Shown here: in pieces, positions 24,701 to 36,972 of the stretch
How the letters are laid out: the number at the start of each line of letters is the position of its first letter
Position numbering within the stretch: the stretch's first letter is position 1
Assembly: GCA_031841125.1 (NCBI GenBank)
Contig: CM063113.1
Location: 43,616,197-43,680,196, forward strand
Length of the DNA: 64,000 bases
Direction: 5' to 3'
DNA from: Acanthococcus lagerstroemiae
Lineage: Eukaryota; Arthropoda; Insecta; Hemiptera; Eriococcidae
Translations under genes and position numbers: made by a program
The notes under the pieces: model-generated
Told to the model about the DNA's origin: nothing
Seen by the model: only the letters and a program-made list of their open reading frames with translations
Databases searched by the model: none

Positions 24701-27700
24701 TAAAAATCAGTTCCAAAATTTCGTGAGAATTCGAATAGCACCAATGAAACGAGTGGCGCCTATTGGCGCCACTCATGAGCTTTCGTCGTAGGCAATTGCC
24801 TACTTTGCCTATTCGTAAATCCGGCCCTGCTCGATAGGGCGGATTCCATGGCTCGGGTTGAGAGTAAAATTAGAAAAGAGAGATGTCGGAAAAGTGAACT
24901 TTACCCTACAGCATAAAATGGGTTTCCAAGTCGGAAATTCCGTTTTTCGGATTTCAGTGGAAACTGCTTCTGGACATGCCTGGCCATAATTCACTTTTTT
25001 ATTTTTGTACCTATTTATTATTATTATTTTTATGAAATAACCAGTTTCCCCCTTCCTGTCCCGGTACTTTGATGTTTAGTTTATCGTTCCGAGGGAGTCG
25101 GGAGTTCACAAATAGGTTGATATATGACAGACAGACCCGGTTTTCTCTTATTCAATTTCGCCCTTATGTTCCAGAATTTCTTCGACGTATTTTCTTACTT
25201 TACGATGCTCCCTCCGTTCCTGTAAGCATTTTCTTGAGTCATCTGCCATGATGCCAATTTTTATAGTCCAGGAATATTAAACCTAAAAATAGCATATAAA
25301 AGGGAAAAATTGCTGCAGAGTAGAAACTTTGCATGATTCTCAAGGACAACTCCCTAATAAACTTAGCAAAACCCCCGCCCGCAGGGGTGAGTGTGACCCC
25401 CTAGAGCTGAAAAACCGTACCGAAAAACAGTTTTTGACCGTACCTCCACAAATATTGATTTATATGCGAAAATACCTCTTACGTAAATTAAAGAGCATAA
25501 AATTCTCTACAAAAAAGGTCTCTCTCACTTTTGTCCTAGGATCAGGACTGACCGAGATAATTGACCAAGAAGTATCCCAAAATAGTATTCATCAGGCCTA
25601 TTGTAATGTACTATAACGTGCGCCAGGGAAATAACAACGTCGATGCATGCAGCAAAAATGAAAATTATCTATCCATGCGCAGCCCCGTAGCCATGGGGGG
25701 GGGGCAAGCTGGGGCTGAGTGCGCTCTAAAAGTATCTTGAGACCTTCTAGGCAAAGATACCATCATTTAAAAAAATCGTCATTACGCCTACAGGAAATTT
25801 CATTTTCTAAATTAAGGGCAAGGATCATCGAAGTGAAAATCTCCCTTACACTTGGTTACTAAGATTTGGAACAACAACAGGACACTCCCTGTACACAAGT
25901 CCTTTGCCTTACGGAACTGGATGTGTGTGATCATGACTAGTGTCATTTGAGTACCAGTTTTCAAGAAGATCGTATCGCTTATGGGCATTCTGTCAGGGAC
26001 GTACCGAAGAGTTTTATCGGTGGGGGCTGGCAAAATTGTAAAGTCCCAACTAATTCAACTCAAGATTCCCAAGTATCAAAAATTCGTTCTAACGGTAGGA
26101 GAAGGAATCTTTTCACTATCGGATGTCCAATTTTGATCCATCTGAAACTAAAATTTTAATGTGGAGCTTCCAGCTCCCTTGCATGCGAAATGGAAATTTC
26201 AACTCGGCAAATTCCTAACGGAGGAGGGGTTATTTCTCTCTCGATCCGTATTGGCCATCTGAAACTCAACAAGGAATCAGAGAGCGAAGTCCCTGAATAG
26301 ACAAGCAAAAATAACTCATATACCAAATTGAGAAAAAACTTTCCATAAAAAATAACAAATAAACTGAACTACCAATACCGGAAACTCCATTTAAAATACA
26401 AAAATACACCGAGCGCTTTTGGACCAAGTAGCTAGCGACTTAGCGGCAGGGATTGTTACTATATGATGATATTTCGCACTGTGCTCACCAACAATAAATA
26501 GAGCGGAATCACACACAATGAATGAAATATACTTATAGTACCAATCCCTGCCACCAGGATTTTCAAAACATCGGAGTGTCCAGTATTGGTAGTCCAGTGT
26601 TTTTGCTAATAATAAAGCAAATTACAGAATTCATCAACAGGGATTGGTCCACCAAACACCAGACCTGTATCAACAAACAATTAGAACACAGGATATGATA
26701 GGAGAATTCAACATATGGTACCACTTTTACCAATATAATATGTTACAGATCGGTCTTTGCTTCAGTAACCGAGTTACTGGTAATGGGATAACATCTGAAA
26801 ATGTTCTGACAAAAATACCCTTCTTTCAAGTGAAATTGGTACACACTTCAAGAACTATATGTAGGTGACTAATCTTTCACTTACACTTCAAGATCAACAT
26901 GGTTGATTTAGGATTTATCCTGAATCTACTCACGGTTGATCCATCATCTACACGCCAAAGATTCTAATAAAAGGGACTGCATATTAGCAGGCCCGTAGCC
27001 ATGGAGGAGGGGGCAAGCTAGGGCTGAGCCCCCTCTAAAGGTATCTTGAGCTTCCCTCGGCAAAGATACTTTCTGTTCGCTTGTTAAAAAATGTCGGCCT
27101 CGGCCCCCCAAAAGGTTCATAAAGCCCCACCTACCCATAAACTCTGGCTACGGGACTGTCCATGCGTGGCATATGCGTGTGCGTATATGAAGGGTTTCTT
27201 ACCTACCTCTGCCATATACTTATTATGGTTGTTGCTATAAGAGAAAAAAAAGCTGTTCTATTTTTAGATACTACACACGGGGTCGTTTGTGTAGCCGCTG
27301 CTCAACTACAAGGGGCGTTTCAAAAGTCTCCGCCACGCATCTATATCTCCACTCCTAATATACCTACCAGAGCAGTGCACGATACCAATATCGGTACTCG
27401 GGTATTGTATTGTTAGAGAGCGACTACAGACTACGTAGTCGGTAGTCAGTTTCACCAATACAATACCGAGTAATACTCGGTCAGGAATCGTTTTATGATT
27501 AGCGCTGTATTTTAGGTGGTGCAGTAGTGATGCCTTATCAGTGATACTTTTGTTATTGTTGATACTATATCACGAAAACGACTACCTGTTGCTACAATAC
27601 CGAGTATACTTGGTATCGGCCAATACTATTCGGTATCGTTTTAAGCAATACGACACCGAATACCACATGAGTATATACTTGTATCGTGCACTGCTTGGGT

Positions 27701-30700
27701 ACCTACCAGCAGAGCAGTGCACGATACGAGTATACATATACTCATGTGGTATTTGGTATCGTATCGCTTAAAACGATACCGAGTATACTCGGTATTGTAG
27801 CAACAGGTAGTCGTTTTCGTGATATATGGTATCGACAATAACAAGTATCACTGATAAGGCATCACTACTGCACCATCTAAATACAGCGCTAATCATAAAA
27901 CGATTCCTGACCAAGTATTACTCAGTATCGTATCAGTGAAGTAGTCGCTTTCCAACAATACAATACCCGAGTACCGATATCGGTATTGTGCACTGCTCTG
28001 ATACCTACCCACACCTCCAACTAGTCCTCATGTATGGGAAGTTTATACCAATTAGTATGAAAATTTTCAGACTGATCGGTTGATTTGTGTCCGCGATCAA
28101 CAACCAGCACCCAAAAATGTAATGAAAATAATATTTTGTACGTGTGTGAAAGGTTGTTCAGCAGAATGTGGTTGCAGAAAAGTTGGGAATTTTCTGCAGC
28201 CATATGTGTGTCTGCAAAGGGAATAGGTGCATGAATTCGTGTGAGAGTGCAGTTTCAGACGATTCAGACACCGAAGATCTATTTGTATTATAATTTTTTT
28301 CCTTTTCTGCGCTAAATTTTGTATAAGATACACATTTTTTTAAAAACATTATCACTTTATATCCCCCCCTTTCTACTTATACCGCATTGTAAATACTAAT
28401 CATATCTTTCTATTACCGCCTGTATGTATTACAACATTGTTATTATTTCGCTGACGCGCCTCCTTGTATGTACATTATATTATATTAATACTATGAAGTA
28501 TTGATGATTGTGGGATATTTCTTGGTCGATTATCTCGGTCAGTCTTGATCCTAAGACGAAAGTAAAAGAGACCTTTTTTGTAGAGAATTTTATGCTCTTT
28601 AATGTCGGTAAGGAATATTTTCGCATATAAATCAATATTTGTGGAGGTACGGTCAAAAAACTATTTTTCGGTACGGTGTTTCAGCCCTATGGGGTCACGC
28701 TCACCCGTGCGGGGTGGGTTTTTTTACTATGTTTATTAGGGAGTTGTCCTTGAGAATCATGCCAAGTTTCAACTTTTCAGCAATTTTTCCATTTTATATG
28801 CTATTTTTAGGTTTAATATTCCTGGACTATACTTCCCTTATTTGCTCGATGAAGGTGTGATCTGGACTGTCCTTCAGTCTCGTTGCATTCCCTACAGAGA
28901 CTGTTTTCTGTGATTTTGTATTTTTAAGGTACCTATATGTTGCGAATTTCCCGTGTCCTGTTAAATATTGTGTCATAGGCTGTCTTTAATTTTTTATTCT
29001 TTAGTCGCATGTCTATAAGGTGTCTCTTTTGCGAGGAGCCCCCCCCCCCACTTCCATCTGGTAAGTAGGCCACCTACCCCGACAATATGTAGATATGTTT
29101 GCGTAATCTTGCTTTTGAAGGAGCCGAGTTATGGTCAAATTTTGAAAAGTTTTCTATCTTTGAAACATTTATTTCTTTTCACAACTGGAGATAGATAGAA
29201 GAATGGTACCAGTAGGTAATAGTAGAGAGCAGTAGATGTGGTAACCACAGAAAAAGAATGGTCGGAATCGGTTCAACATGGTGTTCAGAAAATCAATTTT
29301 GGTATAAATTATTTCAGAAAATTTTCACATTTTTTCAGTTTCCCGTGAAACTTGCCCTCTTTAAGCTACTGTTTTTTCATTTGCAATAGATTGTACATTC
29401 AATTTCTCATAAACAAGGTCATTAGTAATTTTCTTGTCCCTGGATTAGAACTGCTCAAAACAGAGTTCAAGATATCCCCTCCCTTCCCCTCCCTCTTCTC
29501 CCCTTGTGGATTAAATTAATAAGTATCCTGTATATTACGTATATCGGCAGCTTAATATTGCGAATCATATACCTTATATTTTTGTATTTCTCGCGATGTA
29601 AATGCCCCTCCCCCTGTTATTTTGGCCTTCGGGCGCTTGTTGTGCGGGGGCATAAATGAATGAATAAATAATTATTATTTTGCGAGCAAAGAGAGCAAAG
29701 TTTTTTCAACTTTTCGGAGAATTTGAATGAAAAAATTATATTTTTAATGGTCATGAAAGAGATTATCCCGCAGATCTAGGGGTGGGGTTATTTTACAAAT
29801 TCTCACCTCAAAACTGGTTACGATGATCAAGGTCCTTGTCATTAGATACTCAGCTTCAATAAAAATCTGTTTCTGACGTTCCTATTCGCCATAGGTATAA
29901 TCCACATAAGTTAGCCCAAAGAGTACAAAAAGGAAAAAAATTATAGAAAGCTTGAACTCGGTGCATTGGTCTAATTAAGTGTCCTGAATAACATACTCTA
30001 AGTCCCAACGAATCCGGTGCCGGCGTCGTCCCCTAGGGGGTAAAAATGAGGGCGTAAAACAGTTTTCTGCTTATGTCACACTAAAATTCGAGTTAAGAAA
30101 AAAAAAAGTTCTGACAAATGTGATAGAGAATAAAAAAATACACAAAAAATGTTTTTACACATTTTCCCGTAGAGTGCTTATTTGTTGAATAAATTAATAT
30201 CAAAGGTTGAGAAGTTTCCTCCATGTGTACATTTAATGCAACTTATTGTAATCGATGCAATGTAGACTCGCGCACGCATGAATACATTAATTTCTGTTTA
30301 CTTTGTCAAACAATTTAGACGACTGAGTGAGCTCTTAAGTGACATGATGCAATGATTTGAGACTCATGTGCTAGAGGTCGAAGACAGCCAATTCAGCATG
30401 CGTGCATCGCCATACACTCCACCAAGTGAGGATGCATTGCTCTCTCCTGGATCGAACTGGCAGGGCATCTTCCCTCCTTAATCAAAAACTCCAGAAACAA
30501 TTTGGAAGGTGTAAGCCGCTATCTCAATAAAATCTGCCCTATTAGACGAGCTGCACTTACATGGAATCCAACCAGAAGAAAATACGTATCACCTCCTTAA
30601 ACTTAGAATGCTGTGAAAGTAATTTAAAACAGGTCTCCCTGATTCAGTTTCAGTTCTGTCCAGTCACGACGAAGGCGTTTAAGACTCTTGACTTCCTCTC

Positions 30701-33700
30701 TGTGTTTCTCAAGCTCTAGAGCTCGCATTCTCACCATCGCGGCTTCCATCACAGCCTGCATGCACTACCTAACTTCTCGACCCACGATGTCATCATGTAT
30801 GAAGGCATTTCATCAGCTTTTTGTAATACGTACACACTAGACTGGGTACTCTCAATGAAGCGCTCCCAATTAGTTTATACGTGACACGTGAAGGAATTCA
30901 AAAATGATATGGTAAACTCGAGCCCAATGAGCGAGCAGGCAGTGGCCAGGATGTATGATAACTCGTTAAAACATTCTTCGAAATCAATTTAATGTTATTC
31001 GAGATGAGCTGTACAGCTATACATGCAATGACCCAGCGCACCATTATCAGTAGCCCAGAGATCAAGGGCATTTACTCGTACATCACATGCATTCTGTGGA
31101 ATCATCGGATAACTTATTATTTAGTTTCCTTCAGAAAAACTTTTCAGACGATAAAAGGCTTTCAATCAGGACAGTAGCTCGCAATTTTTGTGGTGGAGGG
31201 GAGGGGGGGTAAGGCCAGTGGCGCTTAATGATGATGATAAGGTTATCAGTCTTAGGACCGGTTTGATGCAGCTCTCCGTTTTTCCCTATCTTGTGCAGGT
31301 TCTTTCATTTCGTAGGTAATAATAACAATAACGCTTACGTCTGTGGGTTCCGCGATTAACAGAGCCTCGTTGTAACAGGCTGTGGGTCCACTTTGGGCCT
31401 GGGACCCGCAGCTTGCCCAGGCCTGATTTAACCTTCCTATCGACTTCTGACGAGCGATGTGCAAACAGAAACTCAGCATCGAATAAATTGAAAGTTTGGC
31501 CGGCCTGACTTCGTGATAAACTTATGCGAAGCGAAAGTTCAAACTCATTATCAACTAGACCTGTGATTTAGTTCGACCCACGAGTAAACATCGGTATTTT
31601 CCGGAGATACGCGCTTTTATCTTTCTCTCTCACTTCGTGAACTCGGTGAGCTCGCCTCCTTTATCGTGTGTACTTTCTTGATGCTATGGGCGATTCTCAG
31701 TAATTGACGTATTTTCATTTTTATTTGTGCACACAGGAGTCGGACTGGTTACCAGGAAGGTAGGAAACGCTGTCAGACCGGTGGTCGAACTGGTGCAAGA
31801 ACCGGACGGCCGGCTGACATTGTCGTCGAAATCGACCTTCAAAAACGCCGCCATTACGTTCAAGCTGGGCGAAGAGTTTGACGAGGAAACGCTGGACGGC
31901 AGAAAGGTGAAGTCGGTGATCACTCTGGAAGGCAATAAGCTGATCCAAGTGCAGAAGAACGGCAAAGAGACGCATACCGTCCGCGAGTTCACCCCGGAGC
32001 AGATGAACATTGTAAGACATTTGTATTGGTTAGCCGTCTTGGTCAAGAGGTCCTAGCCAACACGGTTCACTTTAGGTTCCTTGAAAGGAAATTTAAAAAA
32101 ACCATTCCGAAGATTTTTTTTTATGTTTCATTAAGACTCTTCAAGACTTCTTAGACCCGTTTAGATTTGTCTCAGTCTCTATCAAAGACTCTTCCAGGCT
32201 TGAGCAAGAGTGGTAGGGTGGCAATTACAAAGCGTTGGAGCATATTTGCGTCTCCTCCAAATAATGGAAATTGACCTTGAGAAGACTTCCAAGTCCCCAT
32301 TTTGAAAAATTGTTTCATTGCCTTTCTCGGTTAAAAAATTTCAATTAACTAAAAAAAAAAAGATACTTGCTCCTGAATTCAAACCCTCACTAATAGTATT
32401 CGCTCTAGTGATTAGGGCGTTTTAGAAATTAGTTAGAAATTAGAAGCTTTCAACAGTTCTCAAAAGCTTGCCATGATTTCGAGACTAATTTTGAAACTCG
32501 TTACAAAACTTCAGGATTTACAACTTTTTCGAATCTGTTTAAGACTTTTTAAAACTCTGAAGTCGTCTTCGAAACCCCTTAAAAAACTTCGGAATTTTTG
32601 CGAATTCCTTAACACTCTTCCCCACTTCGGACTATTTCAGACTTTTGCAAGACACTTTGAAAGCTTCTGTTTCCGGCTGAACCCTTTTACTTCTCTTCAA
32701 AACAATTCTAGACTTGTTTCAGATTTACTCCCCGAAAGATTTTATTTTCTAAATATGGTCACAAGTTGAAGTAAAAATATCGCTTGTTTTTGCTTTCTGT
32801 TTGCTCTTTTACTGGAATGAGGAGGTCGGAATTGTAATGTTGCTTGAAGTTGTCCTCACCTTCTCTCAACCACATGTCTCTCCGGGAAGAGTAGCCATGC
32901 TTCAGAGCTGCGCTTTCCCCCACCCAGGATGAAAATGTTCCGTTACACCTGCTGCCAACATGTTTAAGATTCGACAAGAGGACAAGTCTTATAGGCTCTC
33001 TTAAGATTCATTAAGACCTTTCTAGACTTTTTAATACAAGTGTAGGACATGTTGAAATTCTTTAAGGCTCTTTTGAATTGACGTGATGTTTTTTAAAAAC
33101 TCTATGGACTTAAGGCTCTTAAATTCTTCCTTTAGTTCCACCAGGTATCTTTCAAACCCCCTATGACTTATAGTTCAAAACCCTTCCAGAACTTCAAAAC
33201 TCTTTCAGACTTGTTTACAACTCTGTAAGAGTCGTTTATACGCCTCTCTAAAAAGCATTCGTTACCCTCTTGAATTCCCTTCGAATAAATTAATGGATCT
33301 CACCGCCCATTTTCCTCGTTGAACAAATTTTCGGATTAATTTGCAAAATCGAGATACTGAGTTGGAAACATTTAAAACTTGAAATGTTTGTTTTGTGTTT
33401 ATCAGCCCTTATCCCTTTCGCTCCCAACGGGACGCCGTTTGTCCCACCTATTTTTGAAAAATTCTACTGGGTTAAATATATGTTGAAAACAGTGCTGGTC
33501 GCACCCAGGGCGGCCAACCGCAATATTGAGAAATGCCTGAGATATCACAGAAAAAATTCCTGAGACGGAATAGAATTTCCGGAAAAGGAAAAACAGGTGC
33601 CACAGACGTGTAGGAGCGCTAGTGTTTTCCGGTCGAATCATTATTACCATAAAAAAATCTTCTGACTCTTTGGATTTTTCCAATTGGGGGTCATCCGCAG

Positions 33701-36700
33701 AATTATAATCGAATAGTATAAATTGAATTGAATTGAATAAATTGAAATTAAATTGAATGTTTCTTTCTCCCCCTCCCCCCTCAATTATAATAATGAAAAA
33801 GTCCACAAATATTTAGGCCAGGAAGAGACAATGGATTTGAAAAATTTGAGTTCTCGGATTTCTTAACAGGAAGGAACATAATTTGCAACCCGCAATACAC
33901 ATTGATAATGGGCATTGTGAAGTTGGAGGGGAAGGACAAATTCACAAGAACACGTTATCAATCAGCGCTGTGAAAAAATTATGTTTTGTAACTGGACCCA
34001 TGGACCAGACATTAGTTTGACCAAAAGCTGCAGTTCTGCAGTAGACCAGTTTTGTGTGACGTCACACCAGCGAGTTACTGTTAGCAAAAGTACCCGTCTT
34101 TTTTCGTGCAAACGTATTGACTCCCATAAGAAAAACACACGGAGCAAAGATCATTGTGTTACTACTTGAGAATAAGAAATTTGTTAGAAAGCAAAGGTAT
34201 ATATATTTAATCCGGAAGGTTCTAAGCATTTGCTAATAAATTTTTGATTTCTAAAAGATTTCTTATTCTCAGGTGGTGACATGATGATCTTTGCTCCGTG
34301 TGTTTTTCTTATGGGAGTCAATACGTCCCCACGAAAAAAGACGGGTACTTCTTCTAACCGTAACCAAGAGTAGGAACACACTGTGTGACGTCATCACAAA
34401 ACTGGTCTGTTGGCGCTGGGTGCGTCGTTATTGGTTGTTAGAGATATTTTGCTGAAAAGTAGAAAGTACCTTAACATCATTGGACAGAATGGCCTTTTTT
34501 GCAGAACGTGTAGAAGAAAATAAAAAAAAATCAATTTTATAAAATCAGTGCGGACATGTTATAAAAATTATACTGTTTTTTTTTTTTGTTGAAAAATATT
34601 CAATTTGAGGCAAATTTGCTATTTCGATCTGAATTCCTGAGAAATACCTGAACTTTCCCGTAGGTGAGCTTCAAATACCTGAGATCCTGAGGAATACCTG
34701 AGGAATCCAAAAATACCTGTAATCTCAGGCAAAATTTTGAGTGTTAGCCGCCCTGACTAGTATCCCATTGGTAGAGTACCTACAGAAGCATATCTCAGCT
34801 CACTCACGTCTCGGTAGATGGCGTGGCTGTTTAGGAAATCATTTTTTGACTCTCATTACCCGGGATAATCTCCTCCCCCCCCCCCAAATAATTTAGCAGT
34901 TGGCAGATTTTGAAACTATTCATTTGAATTTTTAACTTTTTAAGAACGGATGTTTTTTGTTCATTTGTTTTTTTCATTTAAAAAATATTTCAATTAAATA
35001 ATCGGTAAATTTTTAGTTTTCTACAAATTTTGCCGGCGAATTTTTAGTCCTCAAAAAATATTTGTTGGCAAATTTTTCTTCTCTACCCCCCCCCCCAACT
35101 GAAAGTCAAATTTTGTCTCTGCTCATTACTCTACCAGTGGGACATACGTATCCTAGGCCGACTGGGGGCCCAAGGGGGAGTGAAAAATTCTCCGACACTG
35201 GATTCGTATTATGGGGAGTCTATACAACAATTTCCGTTAAAAAAATAATTCAAATTGAAAAAAAGAAATTGGGAGTGAAAGGGGTATAGACTTCTTCCCT
35301 TGCCCCGAGTTAAAGATTTGCCTTCTCTCCCATTCTTCCCTGATAGATTTTACTTTCTAAATTTTGGTGCAGAAATCGAATATGAAGATACTGGTTGTTT
35401 TTGCTCGTTTACTGAAATTTAGGGATTGGATACGTAATGATTCTTCGAAAAACTTCCTAGGTCTTTGGCACAAGTTCAGAACTCATTAAATTCTTTTCAG
35501 ACTTTTCCAAACTTGCTCAAGATTCTATAATCTCAAAATTTGCCTGATATCCTTCAAGACTTCCTCAGACTCATTAAGACCCCTATCAGATTTTGTTGAG
35601 ATTTTTTAAAACTTATTGTTCAGAATTTGTGGAGACTTAGTGAAACATCTAGTCGCTTCCAGACTTGCACAAAAATTTTTCTAGAATTCTTCAAGACTCT
35701 TCCAGACTCCTTTAAGCCTCTGTGGGACTTTCTCAGAATTTTAAAGACTGTGAAGACCATTTCAAATTTACTTTTTCAAGACCAGTGCCAGATTGAAGGT
35801 ACCTCTTCTCTATGTATTTCTTTTTCTCCTTTTCTTCGTTCTTTCCTTCTTTCTTTCATGCTTTTTACTGGTATCTACGTTCTTACAGGCGTCTCTGACA
35901 GCTAAGCGATCCGGGGAATTTGCATATCTCTGTCGCAAGCGCATATCCAAGTCGTCATATCCTCGTAAAGGAATACCACTGAATGTGAGCGTGTAGAAAA
36001 TACTTCCGAAACCCGACTCAAAATGAGTAGTTTTTGAGTAAGATTCTGAGTAGTTGTTCAGTGGTATTTCCAGAAAGCAAAATAAAGGAAACGAACACCA
36101 AACAGTTAGTAGTAATTTAAAAAAGAACGAACTAATGTTATTATAGGGCTCATGCAACGGAACTCCCATCATCCAGAAAGCATGGTAGGCGAGGGTGAAT
36201 ATATGTACCAATATTCCTGTAGGCGCACAAACTTTTCAAAAAAGGGGAAAAACAAAAGGAAAGTTAATGAAATTAAAAATCTGAACATCAAAACGGGCAC
36301 TTTAAACGTAAGAACGTTGAAAAATCAAGAAAATCTAATCGAATTGGAAAATGCTTTCGTAGAATCCAATTTAGCTGTGGTGGCATATCAGAAGTTCGCA
36401 GAGAAGGAGAAAGAATTATAATTAAATAAAAAGGAAGTATATTTCACTACATAGGAGAGAAAGGTGGCCAAAAAGGGGTAAGATTCTTAATTAACGGTAA
36501 ATACAGAAATAATACCAGAGAAATTAGGGGGATTTCAGACAGAATCACACAATTACAAATTGAAGTAAATCAAAATCTTATATGTAACATATATTCAAGT
36601 ATTTTGACGCAGACCTATCCGGGGCGTTTCCGGAATAGGGGGTGTGGTGTCCCGGAGCATATTTGGCATGCACGCCTCTCTATCATCGAATATGCCCCTA

Positions 36701-36938
36701 CCCTAACTGTTGAGGAAGATGAAGTCATAAAATTCTACGAGGACTTAGAGGAAATTATTAGAGAAAGTGAAATAGCAAATAAGACAAAAAATCTTATAAT
36801 AATGGGCGATTGGAATGACCAAATCGGTCGAAAAAAGAAAGAGGAAAATAATGTAATGGGCAATTTCGGGTATGGAGAGAGAAACATGGTGAGCAATGAT
36901 AAGATTTTTCCAAGAACATAATTTTAAAATTGTAAACA

Positions 36939-36972
<34 letters not shown>

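Larger units (their letters stand above)
23019..24880 (+). mobile_element. tRNA-derived SINE, interrupted by a hAT element
   Basis: The 5' part (23019-23190) has the A-box region GGTTGGCCGAGTGGATAG and the B box GGGTCCGAGCC. It breaks at CTCGATAG and resumes at 24830 with CTCGATAGGGCGGATTCC, continuing to TTAGAAAAGA near 24880. With the 23191-24829 insert removed and one CTCGATAG kept, the sequence lines up along its length with the intact SINE at 8099-8310. It lies in FABP intron 1. Confidence 0.85.

Noticed and set aside
27541..27844. Mirror-image 76- and 67-codon frames on opposite strands
   Set aside because: They arise from the palindrome of the MITE at 27368-28000.
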